Part shown: one piece after another, positions 1-5,667 of the stretch
Numbering within the stretch: the stretch's first letter is position 1
How the letters are laid out: every line of letters starts with the position of its first letter
Origin: Rhodothermales bacterium
Lineage (GTDB): Bacteria > Bacteroidota > Rhodothermia > Rhodothermales > VXPQ01
Direction: 5' to 3'
DNA length: 5,667 nt
Assembly (NCBI GenBank): GCA_028283985.1
Contig: JANQSQ010000070.1
Coordinates: 1 to 5,667 of the forward strand
Translations under genes and position numbers: made by a program
The notes under the pieces: generated by a model
The model's input: only the letters and a program-made list of their open reading frames with translations
What the model was told of the DNA's origin: nothing
Database searches by the model: none

Positions 1-874
1 AAACCTCTCCCAGATCAAGATCGGCCGGGCCGATAAACACATCGTCCAGATAAATCGGGGCGCCCTCGGCCCCCGCTTCCCCCCAGTCCCACTGAATGCC
101 CACGGCCCGGACATTGTCCCATTCGAATTCTGTCCACAGATCGGGGCGCTCTGCGGTATCCGGCCCCAGCAGATCAAGGCCGATCGGGAAATCCTGCCCG
201 CCAACCCAGGAACCGGCGTATATCCACTGCGCTTCATGTCCCGAGAGGGTACCGTCCGCCTTGCCTGCTTCGAGTTCATCCCATGTGGCGGGCGGCAGTT
301 GCACCGACACCTCGTGCCATTCCCCATCGCGCAGGCTGTCCGCTATGGCCCAGCGCAGGCGGAAGGGGTTATTCCCCCCTTCTCCGATATTCTCTCCAAC
401 ATCCTCGAACTGGATCGCAAGGCGGTTTCTGACCACTATGTCGGCGCTTTGGCCGTCGTTATTCGGGTTCGCCGCATCCACCAGGATGCGAAAATGGAAA
501 ACGTTCCCGGCGTCCCGGTTGGCCGTCAAATCGCGAGGGGCGCCTATGAAGCCATCTGCGCAGGGCACAGCACAGTTCTCAAAACGAAACCCGTGATACG
601 ACCAGTTTCCATTGTTGAGTTGCAACACCTTGTTGTCGCTTCCTTTCGGATCGTCGACTACCTCGGCGCCGGGGGCCGCTTCAAGATCGGGATTGACTCC
701 CTCCACGAAAAAGATGTAGTGATCGCCCAGCGCCGGGGCCTGCGCATGCGCATTATGCGCAACGATACCCGTGAAAAGCAGGACAGTGGCAGCGCTCCCC
801 GCAAAGCGGGCTATGAAACGATGAACGGTACGACCGAAAAAATGGATGTTCTGGTGATTCTTAGCGGTATGCAT
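1..874 (-). CDS. Secreted beta-sandwich, carbohydrate-binding-like protein (3' end outside window)
   Basis: An uninterrupted minus-strand frame runs from an ATG at 874-872 off the left edge, giving 291 visible residues and no stop. The start is supported by a GAGG Shine-Dalgarno element five bases upstream. Residues 1-46 form a long signal peptide: a basic N-region, a hydrophobic stretch (AATVLLFTGIVA) and a signal peptidase I site after AHA or AQA. The mature part is rich in Trp, Asp, Asn and Gly. It has beta-sandwich-like segments such as VFHFRILVD, FRLRWAIADSL, GEWHEVSVQLP and, near the visible end, IYLDDVFIGP, a pattern common in galactose-binding-like or CBM-like domains. From that resemblance I infer glycan binding outside the cell. 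No catalytic motif is visible, and I cannot name a family. It is divergent from the GH5 enzyme gene, which suggests a shared polysaccharide substrate. A T9SS domain may follow beyond the window; this cannot be seen. Confidence 0.85.
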   Translation of the reverse strand, partial: MHTAKNHQNIHFFGRTVHRFIARFAGSAATVLLFTGIVAHNAHAQAPALGDHYIFFVEGVNPDLEAAPGAEVVDDPKGSDNKVLQLNNGNWSYHGFRFENCAVPCADGFIGAPRDLTANRDAGNVFHFRILVDAANPNNDGQSADIVVRNRLAIQFEDVGENIGEGGNNPFRLRWAIADSLRDGEWHEVSVQLPPATWDELEAGKADGTLSGHEAQWIYAGSWVGGQDFPIGLDLLGPDTAERPDLWTEFEWDNVRAVGIQWDWGEAGAEGAPIYLDDVFIGPADLDLGEV

Positions 875-906
875 AAGGACCTCGCTCAGAAAATGGATGC
901 GGTAAG

Positions 907-925
907 ATGTCTATAAATGTCTATA
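907..925. repeat. Phased direct repeat, possible operator
   Basis: The nonamer ATGTCTATA occurs at 907-915 and again at 917-925, so the copies start exactly 10 bases apart, about one helical turn. This is seen directly. Head-to-tail sites on the same helix face are typical of activators that bind direct repeats, so a regulator site is a reasonable inference. Copies of nine bases in an AT-rich tract could still arise by chance. The repeat sits 33 bases upstream of the leftward start codon and about 120 bases upstream of the rightward one. Confidence 0.4.
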
Positions 926-960
926 GTGCGGCTTGACTATTTACATTAAAATTTCACGTA

Positions 961-977
961 ATGCAAGAATTTTGCAT
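961..977. promoter_or_regulatory. Inverted repeat ATGCAA-N5-TTGCAT, possible operator
   Basis: ATGCAA (961-966) and TTGCAT (972-977) are perfect reverse complements separated by GAATT. The size and spacing suit a dimeric helix-turn-helix regulator. It lies about 68 bases upstream of the GH5 gene start, where it could act as an operator. The regulator is not in the window. Confidence 0.4.
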
Positions 978-993
978 ATTGAATGCTATCCCT

Positions 994-1007
994 CATGCTG
1001 TGGCATG
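994..1007. promoter_or_regulatory. Inverted repeat CATGC-N4-GCATG
   Basis: CATGC (994-998) and GCATG (1003-1007) are perfect reverse complements around TGTG. The dyad lies within the likely 5' untranslated region or promoter of the GH5 gene. It shares the GCAT core with the dyad at 961-977, so both could be half-sites for one regulator. It is short and could be chance. Confidence 0.25.
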
Positions 1008-1044
1008 TGCATAAAAGTCCTGTATCGCAAGAGGAAAAGGCGCC

Positions 1045-3156
1045 ATGAAAAAAAACCACCATATCCACAGGACGCAGGCACTGTTGCGGTCAGGCGTCCG
1101 GTATGTCGCAGGAGCCATTTCGGCTTTTCTCCTGATTCTTCCGGCGCAGGCACAAAACTTCTTCCGGACCGAGGGCACGCAAATTCTCGATCGGGACGGC
1201 GACCCCGTCGTCATACGGGGCCTTGGGCTGGGCGGCTGGCTCGTGCCGGAGGGATACATGGTTCGTATTTTCCCCGGCGATGGCGGCTCCCCGCGTTCCA
1301 TCCGGGCAGCGATAGCGGAACTTATCGGCGAGACCGGAGCGGATCGTTTTTTCCAGATATACCGGGCCAAATACGTCGCGGAAAAAGATATTGCGGCCAT
1401 TGCCGAGTGGGGATTCGATCATATTCGCCTGCCCATGCATTACAACCTGCTCTTCGACCCCGATACGGAAACGTTCATCGAGAGCGGGTTCGAACTGATC
1501 GACGACCTTCTCGACTGGTGCCGCAAGTACGAGATCGATCTCATTCTGGACATGCACGCCGCGCCCGGCGGGCAGAATCATGGCGAAATCAGCGACAGCG
1601 ACGGCGTGGCCCGTCTCTGGACGGAGCCCGACCCGTACCAGGACCAACTGGTGACTATATGGGAAGAGATCGCCCGGCGCTACGCAGACGAGCCATACAT
1701 CATCGGATACGATCTGATCAACGAACCCGTCACGCCCGGCTGCCGCGACGGCGCAGCCTCCTGCGCCCCCGGCAGCCCCAACGAGTGGACCGGAGAGGAA
1801 CAATCGGAAGCCTTGCGCGCGCTGTACGTGCGGCTCATCGAAGCCATCCGCCGGATCGATACCAACCATATCATTTTTATAGAGGGAAATTACTACGCCA
1901 CCACGTTCCCCCCGCAACTGGAAAATCTCCCCGACGACAATATCGTCTACGCCTTCCACAAGTACTGGAACGCCACCGACGTCGGCACCATCAACTATCT
2001 TCTGGATTTCAGCAGAAAAACCAACGCGCCGCTCTGGCTGGGGGAATCGGGGGAAAGCTCGAATCCGTGGTTCTTCGAGGTGACCCGGCTCGTAGAAAGA
2101 CACGGGATCGGCTGGAACTGGTGGACGCACAAGAAAATAACGACGATCACCAGCCCGCTTTCCGCGCCGTTTGCGCCAGGATACAAAGAGGCGATCGATT
2201 ACATGAACAACCCGGCAAACAACCCCCGTCCTTCCCCTCGGGCAGCCAGCGAGGGGCTTTACGCCATGGCCGAGGGGCTGGACCTCGATTCCTGCATCGT
2301 GCGGCCCGGCGTCCTTGCGGCGCTTTTGGATCCGGATTACGCCACGCTGCGCAAGCCCTGCAAAGAGCATCCCATTCCCGGCGTCGTCAATGCCGCGGAT
2401 TACGACATCGGACACGCGGGCGCCACCTACCACGACACGGACCTCATGCGCGTCGATGGACGAGACGGAGTCGGCAACCAGGGATATGAATACCGCAATG
2501 ACGGGGTGGATATCGAGAAATCAACGGATCCGGAAGGGTTCGAATATAATGTGGGATGGATCGAAACGGGCGAATGGCTGACCTGGACCGTGCAGGTCGC
2601 CACGGAAGGAATCTATGACGTCGAAATCCGCGTCGCCGCCGCTGCGGCCGGTAATGGCGGAACCTTCAGCCTCTGGCTGGGCAACGAACGGCTTGGCGGC
2701 AATATCGTTGCACCCGTTACAGGCGGCTGGCAGACATGGACCTCGGTATGGCTACGCGACGTAACGCTGCCCGCCGGCGAGCATATTCTGAGGATGGCGG
2801 TGCGCAATGGAGGGTTCAACCTGAACCGGATGCGCTTTACACTGAAGGAGGCTACCTCCGCCGAGCAGGCGGACGAAATCCCGCAGGGGATGCAGCTGGA
2901 AGGAATCTGGCCCAACCCGTTTTCCGGAGAGGTCAACCTGGCGTTCCGGACCGACCGACCCGTACGGGCCCGCCTTGAGATGGTGGATGTGCTGGGACGC
3001 ACCATATATGTGCATGCCCCGGAAGCGTTCGGGACGGGAGAACACACGTGGGCCGTACGCCCCGACCTGCCTCCGGGTACGTATTTCTCGCGCCTGTTTC
3101 TGGAAGACGGAGAACGCGCGCGCGTCCTGACTGCGCCCGTAACGGCCATCCCGTAA
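1045..3156 (+). CDS. Secreted GH5 glycoside hydrolase with CBM6 and T9SS sorting domain
   Basis: This 703-residue protein probably hydrolyses a plant- or algal-type beta-glycan outside the cell. A signal peptide spans residues 1-36, with cleavage after PAQA. The GH5 (beta/alpha)8 domain covers about 40-430. Visible family motifs are GGWLVPEGY (63-71), RLP (128-130), DMH (169-171), the acid/base Glu227 in LINEP, HKY (305-307), the nucleophile Glu334 in LGESG, and WNWW (357-360). All key residues are present, so it should be active. The N-terminal GGWL segment recalls exo-beta-1,3-glucanase-like GH5 members; cellulase or another beta-glucanase activity is equally possible. A CBM6-type module (about 445-600) contains VGWIETGEWLTW, TGGWQTW and GGFNLN. 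Residues 618-703 form the T9SS type A domain, starting IWPNPF and containing DVLGR and PPGTYF; it directs export by T9SS and attachment or release at the surface. The start has AAGAGGAAAAGG just upstream. The gene is divergent from another secreted protein. Confidence 0.95.
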   Translation: MKKNHHIHRTQALLRSGVRYVAGAISAFLLILPAQAQNFFRTEGTQILDRDGDPVVIRGLGLGGWLVPEGYMVRIFPGDGGSPRSIRAAIAELIGETGADRFFQIYRAKYVAEKDIAAIAEWGFDHIRLPMHYNLLFDPDTETFIESGFELIDDLLDWCRKYEIDLILDMHAAPGGQNHGEISDSDGVARLWTEPDPYQDQLVTIWEEIARRYADEPYIIGYDLINEPVTPGCRDGAASCAPGSPNEWTGEEQSEALRALYVRLIEAIRRIDTNHIIFIEGNYYATTFPPQLENLPDDNIVYAFHKYWNATDVGTINYLLDFSRKTNAPLWLGESGESSNPWFFEVTRLVERHGIGWNWWTHKKITTITSPLSAPFAPGYKEAIDYMNNPANNPRPSPRAASEGLYAMAEGLDLDSCIVRPGVLAALLDPDYATLRKPCKEHPIPGVVNAADYDIGHAGATYHDTDLMRVDGRDGVGNQGYEYRNDGVDIEKSTDPEGFEYNVGWIETGEWLTWTVQVATEGIYDVEIRVAAAAAGNGGTFSLWLGNERLGGNIVAPVTGGWQTWTSVWLRDVTLPAGEHILRMAVRNGGFNLNRMRFTLKEATSAEQADEIPQGMQLEGIWPNPFSGEVNLAFRTDRPVRARLEMVDVLGRTIYVHAPEAFGTGEHTWAVRPDLPPGTYFSRLFLEDGERARVLTAPVTAIP

Positions 3157-3170
3157 ACAATTCCATAGGC

Positions 3171-3188
3171 AGGATTCGCTCGAATCCT
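3171..3188 (+). terminator. Hairpin after the GH5 gene, possible terminator
   Basis: AGGATTCG (3171-3178) and CGAATCCT (3181-3188) form a perfect 8-bp inverted repeat around CT, beginning 15 bases after the GH5 stop codon. The position suits transcript termination or 3'-end protection. The downstream bases are not a T-tract, so this is not a classical intrinsic terminator. Confidence 0.5.
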
Positions 3189-3310
3189 TCAACCCACTGA
3201 AAAAGACCCAATATCTTTAAAGGAGGCCTTGTAGACGAGGGTTTTGGGGTAAATCCCCTCCCTCCTGGGCGGCTGGGCGGGTTCGCTCGGGGGGATAGGC
3301 GATCAGGAAG
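3189..3310. other. Noncoding G-rich spacer with a G-quadruplex motif
   Basis: I see no credible gene here. The stretch is strongly purine/pyrimidine biased. The plus strand at 3267-3294 has four runs of at least three G (3267-3269, 3275-3277, 3279-3281, 3289-3294) with loops of 5, 1 and 7 bases, which fits the standard G-quadruplex pattern. A further GGG and GGGG lie at 3239-3249, and GGGG TAAAT CCCC at 3246-3258 could form a small hairpin. Any function is speculative. Confidence 0.4.
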
Positions 3311-3645
3311 TCACTCGAAAGGATCGAACTCTTCGGGGTTCTCCAGCGCTTTCCTGTACAGTTTCTCTTCGCGTTTTCGGTTCTCCTCGGGAGTAAGATG
3401 GCGGTAAGGTTCGCGAGTGCCGGAAACGATTCTGGATACGGTTCCTCAAAGATAGTTTATATCCCAATCATCAGTAATCTCCCTCTTGCGCAGTTCGTCT
3501 TCGTCGTTGGCTACGGCCTGGCCATCCGGATAAGTTCGGCGTCTTCGATCGCGGAGGCGAGTCTAATAGCGGGCATCAAGTTAGACCTCTCGCCGAGGTC
3601 GTCCTCGTTGGCAATGTGGCAACTCGTATCCTTGTATTGACTCAC
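3311..3645 (-). pseudogene. Degenerate small hypothetical gene (frameshift plus in-frame TGA)
   Basis: Read leftwards, a GTG at 3645-3643 follows AAGGA nine bases upstream and opens a 44-residue frame. It ends RMARP at a TAG (3513-3511). Shifting by one base, the reading continues as VANDEDELRKREITDDWDINYL to a TGA (3448-3446). In that same second frame it continues as PYRHLTPEENRKREEKLYRK, then ALENPEEFDPFE, to a final TGA at 3313-3311. Composition and charge are protein-like throughout. One inserted base and a Trp TGG-to-TGA change restore a single acidic protein of about 111 residues. An in-frame ATG at 3690 could extend the N-terminus, but it has no ribosome binding site and lies in a hairpin. 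I do not recognise the family. The alternatives are two very short real genes, or sequencing error at the frameshift. Confidence 0.45.
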
Positions 3646-3687
3646 TTTGCTGTTTCCTTCGGGGCACCTGTAGCCGGAAGTGAGAGA

Positions 3688-3716
3688 CATGGGGGCCGTT
3701 ATAAACGGCCCGTATG
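3688..3716. repeat. Interrupted 29-bp palindrome near the base-composition boundary
   Basis: GGGCCGTT (3693-3700) and AACGGCCC (3704-3711) are perfect reverse complements around ATA. After a two-base interruption, CAT (3688-3690) pairs with ATG (3714-3716). The structure lies 62 bases beyond the stop of the methyltransferase gene. It could be a terminator-like hairpin for that leftward transcript, though no T-tract follows. It could also be a recombination or protein-binding site. The rest of 3646-3777 holds no gene that I can see. Confidence 0.45.
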
Positions 3717-3777
3717 CGGAGAAGTCCCAAGAGAAATTCCGGTCAAATCAGGCCATAGGGTTTGTGTTCCTTAAATT

Positions 3778-4563
3778 CTACACTGTTCTTTGGCAAAGCA
3801 CCGTATGATGGGCATGATACCACCTCGTCCACAAGTATGTGGCATATCTCGGCAAATAATGCTCTGTCAGCACTTTGCGAAAGTAGCAAAAAAGGCCGTG
3901 TTCGCCGTAGGCAAACTGCAGTGTTTCCTTATCAAAACACGGCGCATAGATTCGCTCGTCAACAACTGTGTACTGCGTAGCCGCGATAAGCGCGAGAAAG
4001 CTACGACGTGTAAAAAATTGCACATGCCCAGCCGAATTTTTGCTGCGATCTTTCAAGAGAGCCTTTGCTCGTCCGAAAAACAGATCTTCCAAAGGCACTT
4101 CCGCCACCAGATACTTAAACTGGAAACGCTGGCCGATAGCTTGCAAAAACGACACAGGATCCTCAAGATGTTCAATAATGTGACTACAGATAACAACATC
4201 GAATGAGTCCTTGTCGAATACATTGGCAGTTTCCATCACATCAGCTACCGCGCACTAGATAGTTGGGAATACGGTCTTCAGATAGTCAATCGCCGGTGCT
4301 GAATAATCAATGCCGTAGTAATGCCGAGCCACCTCTCTTTGTTGCAACTCACCTATGACGGCGCCAGTACCGCAACCAAGTTCCAAAATAGACTCTGGCT
4401 TTATTCTGTTTCGGTGTAAAAGTCGTTCTACCGAATCTGCTTTTTGCCCAGCGCCTCTACACAGCCATTCCGCCTGCCGTTCTAAAGCATCTAAATAGGC
4501 GGCTTCATAGTGATCCCTACCGCTTCTTCCAGAATCTAGCACAATGGGTTTCTCAGTGTTCAT
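3778..4563 (-). pseudogene. Class I SAM-dependent methyltransferase interrupted by an amber codon
   Basis: One continuous minus-strand frame of 261 codons starts at ATG 4563-4561, with AAGGAAAGGGA just upstream, and ends at a TAG at 3780-3778. It is interrupted only by a TAG at codon 103 (4257-4255). The first part carries SAM-binding motif I, ILELGCGTGAV (about 59-69), and the acidic end of strand 2, YYGIDYS (Asp86). After the stop, the same frame continues with VADV (Asp108), then DSFDVVICSHIIEHLEDP (about 119-136), the usual motif IV region of Methyltransf_11/23-type enzymes. Parts of the fold on both sides of the stop are needed, so neither fragment should work alone. The substrate is unknown. 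Such enzymes often accompany glycosyltransferases, but none is visible here. A one-base change from CAG or GAG would explain the stop. The gene is AT-richer than the GH5 locus, suggesting transfer. An alternative is readthrough or amber suppression. Confidence 0.85.
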
Positions 4564-4616
4564 AAATTCCCTTTCCTTAGTTTTATTTGATATTCAGTTA
4601 CGAAAGAACTTGACCC

Positions 4617-4630
4617 AAACAGGCCTGTTT
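4617..4630. repeat. Perfect 14-bp palindrome upstream of the methyltransferase gene
   Basis: AAACAGGCCTGTTT is its own reverse complement. It lies 54-67 bases upstream of the methyltransferase start, in the 130-bp gap between that gene and the disrupted ORF. An operator for a dimeric regulator is the simplest idea. It could also fold as a weak hairpin ending the upstream transcript. No convincing -35/-10 pair can be assigned around it. Confidence 0.35.
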
Positions 4631-4693
4631 TGCTATAGCGTATGCCGATTAACTCTGACACGGGGGTTATCTTATCCATCTTCAGAGATACCC

Positions 4694-5573
4694 TCACTTA
4701 GTGGAAATAGTGAATCTTTCAGTAACGGGTGATACTCTATCATTGTTAAGAACCACCGGATTGCTTGTGCTTTCTAATTCCTCAAGACGTACTTCGAATT
4801 CGATGGATGTAACACCTGATGGGAATGTAAAAGTCGTTTCCCACCCGCCATGATTTGCGGTTAGAGGAAGCCATTGTGAAGGGGAATTATTCAAATAATG
4901 TCGTCGATATTTCCAAGTATATCGATAAAATCCATGTCTAAGCGGTGGGAGTGCAACCAGGGTGGTTGTGCTTCCGGGTGCCATACTTGCGGGATTAAGA
5001 CTAAAGTCGAGCGAGAGCGGAGTAGTCCGATTTGATCTATTATGGGTAGATGCGATACCGGGCAGATGTGCAAATGGACGTTCCAGACCAATGCCCGTAT
5101 TATTAAAGCGAGGTGTATTAATCGTATTTCGCAGGTAGGCGACGTGCTGGTTGACATTATTGATGTCAACCGTCGTACTCGGTGAGTAATAAAACCAATC
5201 CACTGAATAATCTTCTCTAGTATGCACCGCCGATGAACTTTGAATATGTTGACTGAATAAGGCCGCCATAAAAAGATTGGGTATGCGATTGCTAGTGTTC
5301 GAGTGAGCCACGAGGACACCACCCCAACCGTCTGATACAATTTCGTAGAAGACTGTGTTGTCGGTGATCTGAAGAAAAAGAACCATCCCTGGGTCATAGA
5401 GTGGTGTGTGTCCATGCACTGTTTCCTGATTTATTAACTTGGAACAATCTTGCCCGCCAAGTTTTCTTATATCCTCTTGGTTTCCCCAAACGAGTTTACA
5501 AGACCAATCATAAATTACTGGACTACCTGCATCACCATTGGGCCATGCGGGGCTGAATAACGGTACATAGAAG
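4694..5573 (-). pseudogene. Unrecognised protein with Ig-like C-terminal region, 5' end cut by an insertion sequence
   Basis: An open minus-strand frame ends at TGA 4696-4694 and can be read back through 292 sense codons to the IS-like boundary at 5573/5574. In that span the first possible start is a GTG at 5419, with no good ribosome binding site. The preceding 51 codons still look like coding sequence (FYVPLFSPAWPNGDAGSPVI, then YDWSCKLVWGNQED), so the true start has been lost. Reading on into the IS meets a TAA at 5611-5609. The C-terminal segment (about 5008-4775) has PGSTTTLVALPP, FYRYTWKYR and SIEFEVRLEE. This resembles the Ig-like beta-sandwich repeats of Bacteroidota surface proteins. 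The N-terminal half is not recognised, and any signal peptide would lie beyond the insertion. An extracytoplasmic role is inferred only from the Ig-like part. The gene is AT-richer than the GH5 locus. The methyltransferase gene follows 130 bases downstream on the same strand. Confidence 0.7.
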
Positions 5574-5667
5574 TGGTCCGATAAAACTGGACAGTTTTTT
5601 TCGCGGTTTTAAGTGTAGTGTCACGTCGGGTTATGCTGCTATGGGCAGCGGTTTTCGTTCGTAGAAT
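5574..5667 (-). mobile_element. End of an IS3-like insertion sequence (partial)
   Basis: Starting at 5574 the plus strand reads TGGTCCGATAAAACTGGAC followed by AGTTTTTTT. This has the look of an IS3-family terminal inverted repeat, which begins with TG and often contains TGGACA. It coincides exactly with the point where the neighbouring coding frame loses its upstream part. A short AT-rich tail separates it from the likely transposase stop at 5631, as expected for the transposase-3' end of such an element. The other end lies outside the window, so family, length and target duplication cannot be confirmed. A candidate 3-bp target duplication would be AAG at 5571-5573. Confidence 0.6.
5631..5667 (-). 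CDS. C-terminal tip of an IS3-like transposase (partial)
   Basis: Reading leftwards from the right edge, one frame gives FYERKPLPIAA followed by TAA at 5633-5631. Only 11 residues are visible. The assignment rests on position and resemblance. IS3-type OrfB proteins end a short way after a conserved SP-x-x-F segment, and this tip lies about 57 bases inside the putative terminal repeat. The integrase core (DDE motif) would be off the window. The transposase is read towards the gene that the element interrupts. Confidence 0.4.
   Translation of the reverse strand, partial: FYERKPLPIAA

Larger units (their letters stand above)
875..1044. promoter_or_regulatory. Divergent intergenic region shared by the two secreted-protein genes
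   Basis: These 170 bases separate the two divergent start codons and must hold the promoters of both genes unless transcription comes from further away. The region is AT-richer than the genes around it. It contains a phased direct repeat at 907-925, a dyad at 961-977 and a second dyad at 994-1007. A TATAAAT sequence lies at 912-918 and a TTGACT at 933-938, but neither has a well-spaced partner. I also do not see a clear Bacteroidota-type TAnnTTTG element, so exact promoters are not assigned. The ribosome binding site of the rightward gene is within AAGAGGAAAAGG at 1029-1040. Confidence 0.6.

Noticed and set aside
741..760. TGCGCATGCGCA palindrome and a nearby TGCGCA
   Set aside because: It falls within the signal-peptide coding region and is explained by repeated Ala-His codons (AHNAHA).
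96..916. Two plus-strand ORFs opposite the left gene
   Set aside because: They overlap the minus-strand gene with signal peptide, ribosome binding site and protein-like composition; their own translations look random (rich in Ser, Arg, Pro) and match nothing recognisable.
933..2489. Long plus-strand ORF overlapping the GH5 gene in another frame, and a long minus-strand ORF over 1090-2433
   Set aside because: Both are shadows of the GH5 frame in GC-rich DNA. The plus one is extremely Arg/His/Pro-rich, and neither shows a domain.
3398..3640. 80-residue plus-strand ORF
   Set aside because: It lies antisense to the degenerate minus-strand gene, has no evident ribosome binding site, and its translation is less protein-like than the charged minus-strand reading.
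3790..4206. Plus-strand ORFs opposite the methyltransferase
   Set aside because: Antisense shadows of a frame with clear methyltransferase motifs.
4255..4257. Pyrrolysine or genome-wide TAG reassignment
   Set aside because: Class I methyltransferases of this type are not pyrrolysine enzymes, and the same gene ends in TAG, so a simple nonsense mutation is more likely.
4891..5415. 174-residue minus-strand ORF starting with ATG at 5415
   Set aside because: It is one frame off the Ig-like protein frame. It has an ATG, but its translation lacks domain-like pattern and it does not extend to the IS boundary as coherent sequence.
1..5667. CRISPR arrays, tRNA or rRNA genes, retron or other defence systems
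   Set aside because: I found no regularly spaced repeats, no tRNA-like cloverleaf, and no reverse transcriptase, nuclease or toxin domain in any reading.

Overview
The window most likely comes from a member of the Bacteroidota, probably a Rhodothermales-like lineage. The left 3.2 kb is GC-rich. One complete secreted enzyme ends in what reads as a type A sorting domain of the type IX secretion system (T9SS), which is found only in Bacteroidota and relatives. No species can be named from the sequence alone.

Left part (1-3188): two divergently transcribed genes for exported proteins share a 170-bp intergenic region. Leftwards runs a secreted beta-sandwich, carbohydrate-binding-like protein whose 3' end lies outside the window. 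Rightwards runs a 703-residue glycoside hydrolase: signal peptide, GH5 catalytic domain with both catalytic glutamates, CBM6 module, T9SS C-terminal domain. The shared region holds a 10-bp-phased direct repeat and two small dyads, and could control both genes. The hydrolase gene is followed by a perfect hairpin.

Middle (3189-3777): a short G-rich stretch is followed by a small degenerate gene on the minus strand, broken by one frameshift and one in-frame TGA. A long interrupted palindrome follows. Base composition changes from clearly GC-rich to clearly AT-richer around this palindrome.

Right part (3778-5667): all recognisable genes lie on the minus strand and are broken. A class I SAM-dependent methyltransferase has a single in-frame amber codon between its SAM-binding motifs. 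Upstream of it is a long ORF for an unrecognised protein with an Ig-like C-terminal region. That ORF has lost its 5' end where an IS3-like insertion sequence begins near 5574. The last bases of the window encode what looks like the C-terminus of the IS transposase.

Taken together, this is an intact beta-glycan-degrading locus beside a decaying accessory region. Three neighbouring genes are inactivated by three different kinds of lesion. I did not find a convincing new biological system. The most useful leads are the decay pattern, the methyltransferase amber codon and the shared promoter region.
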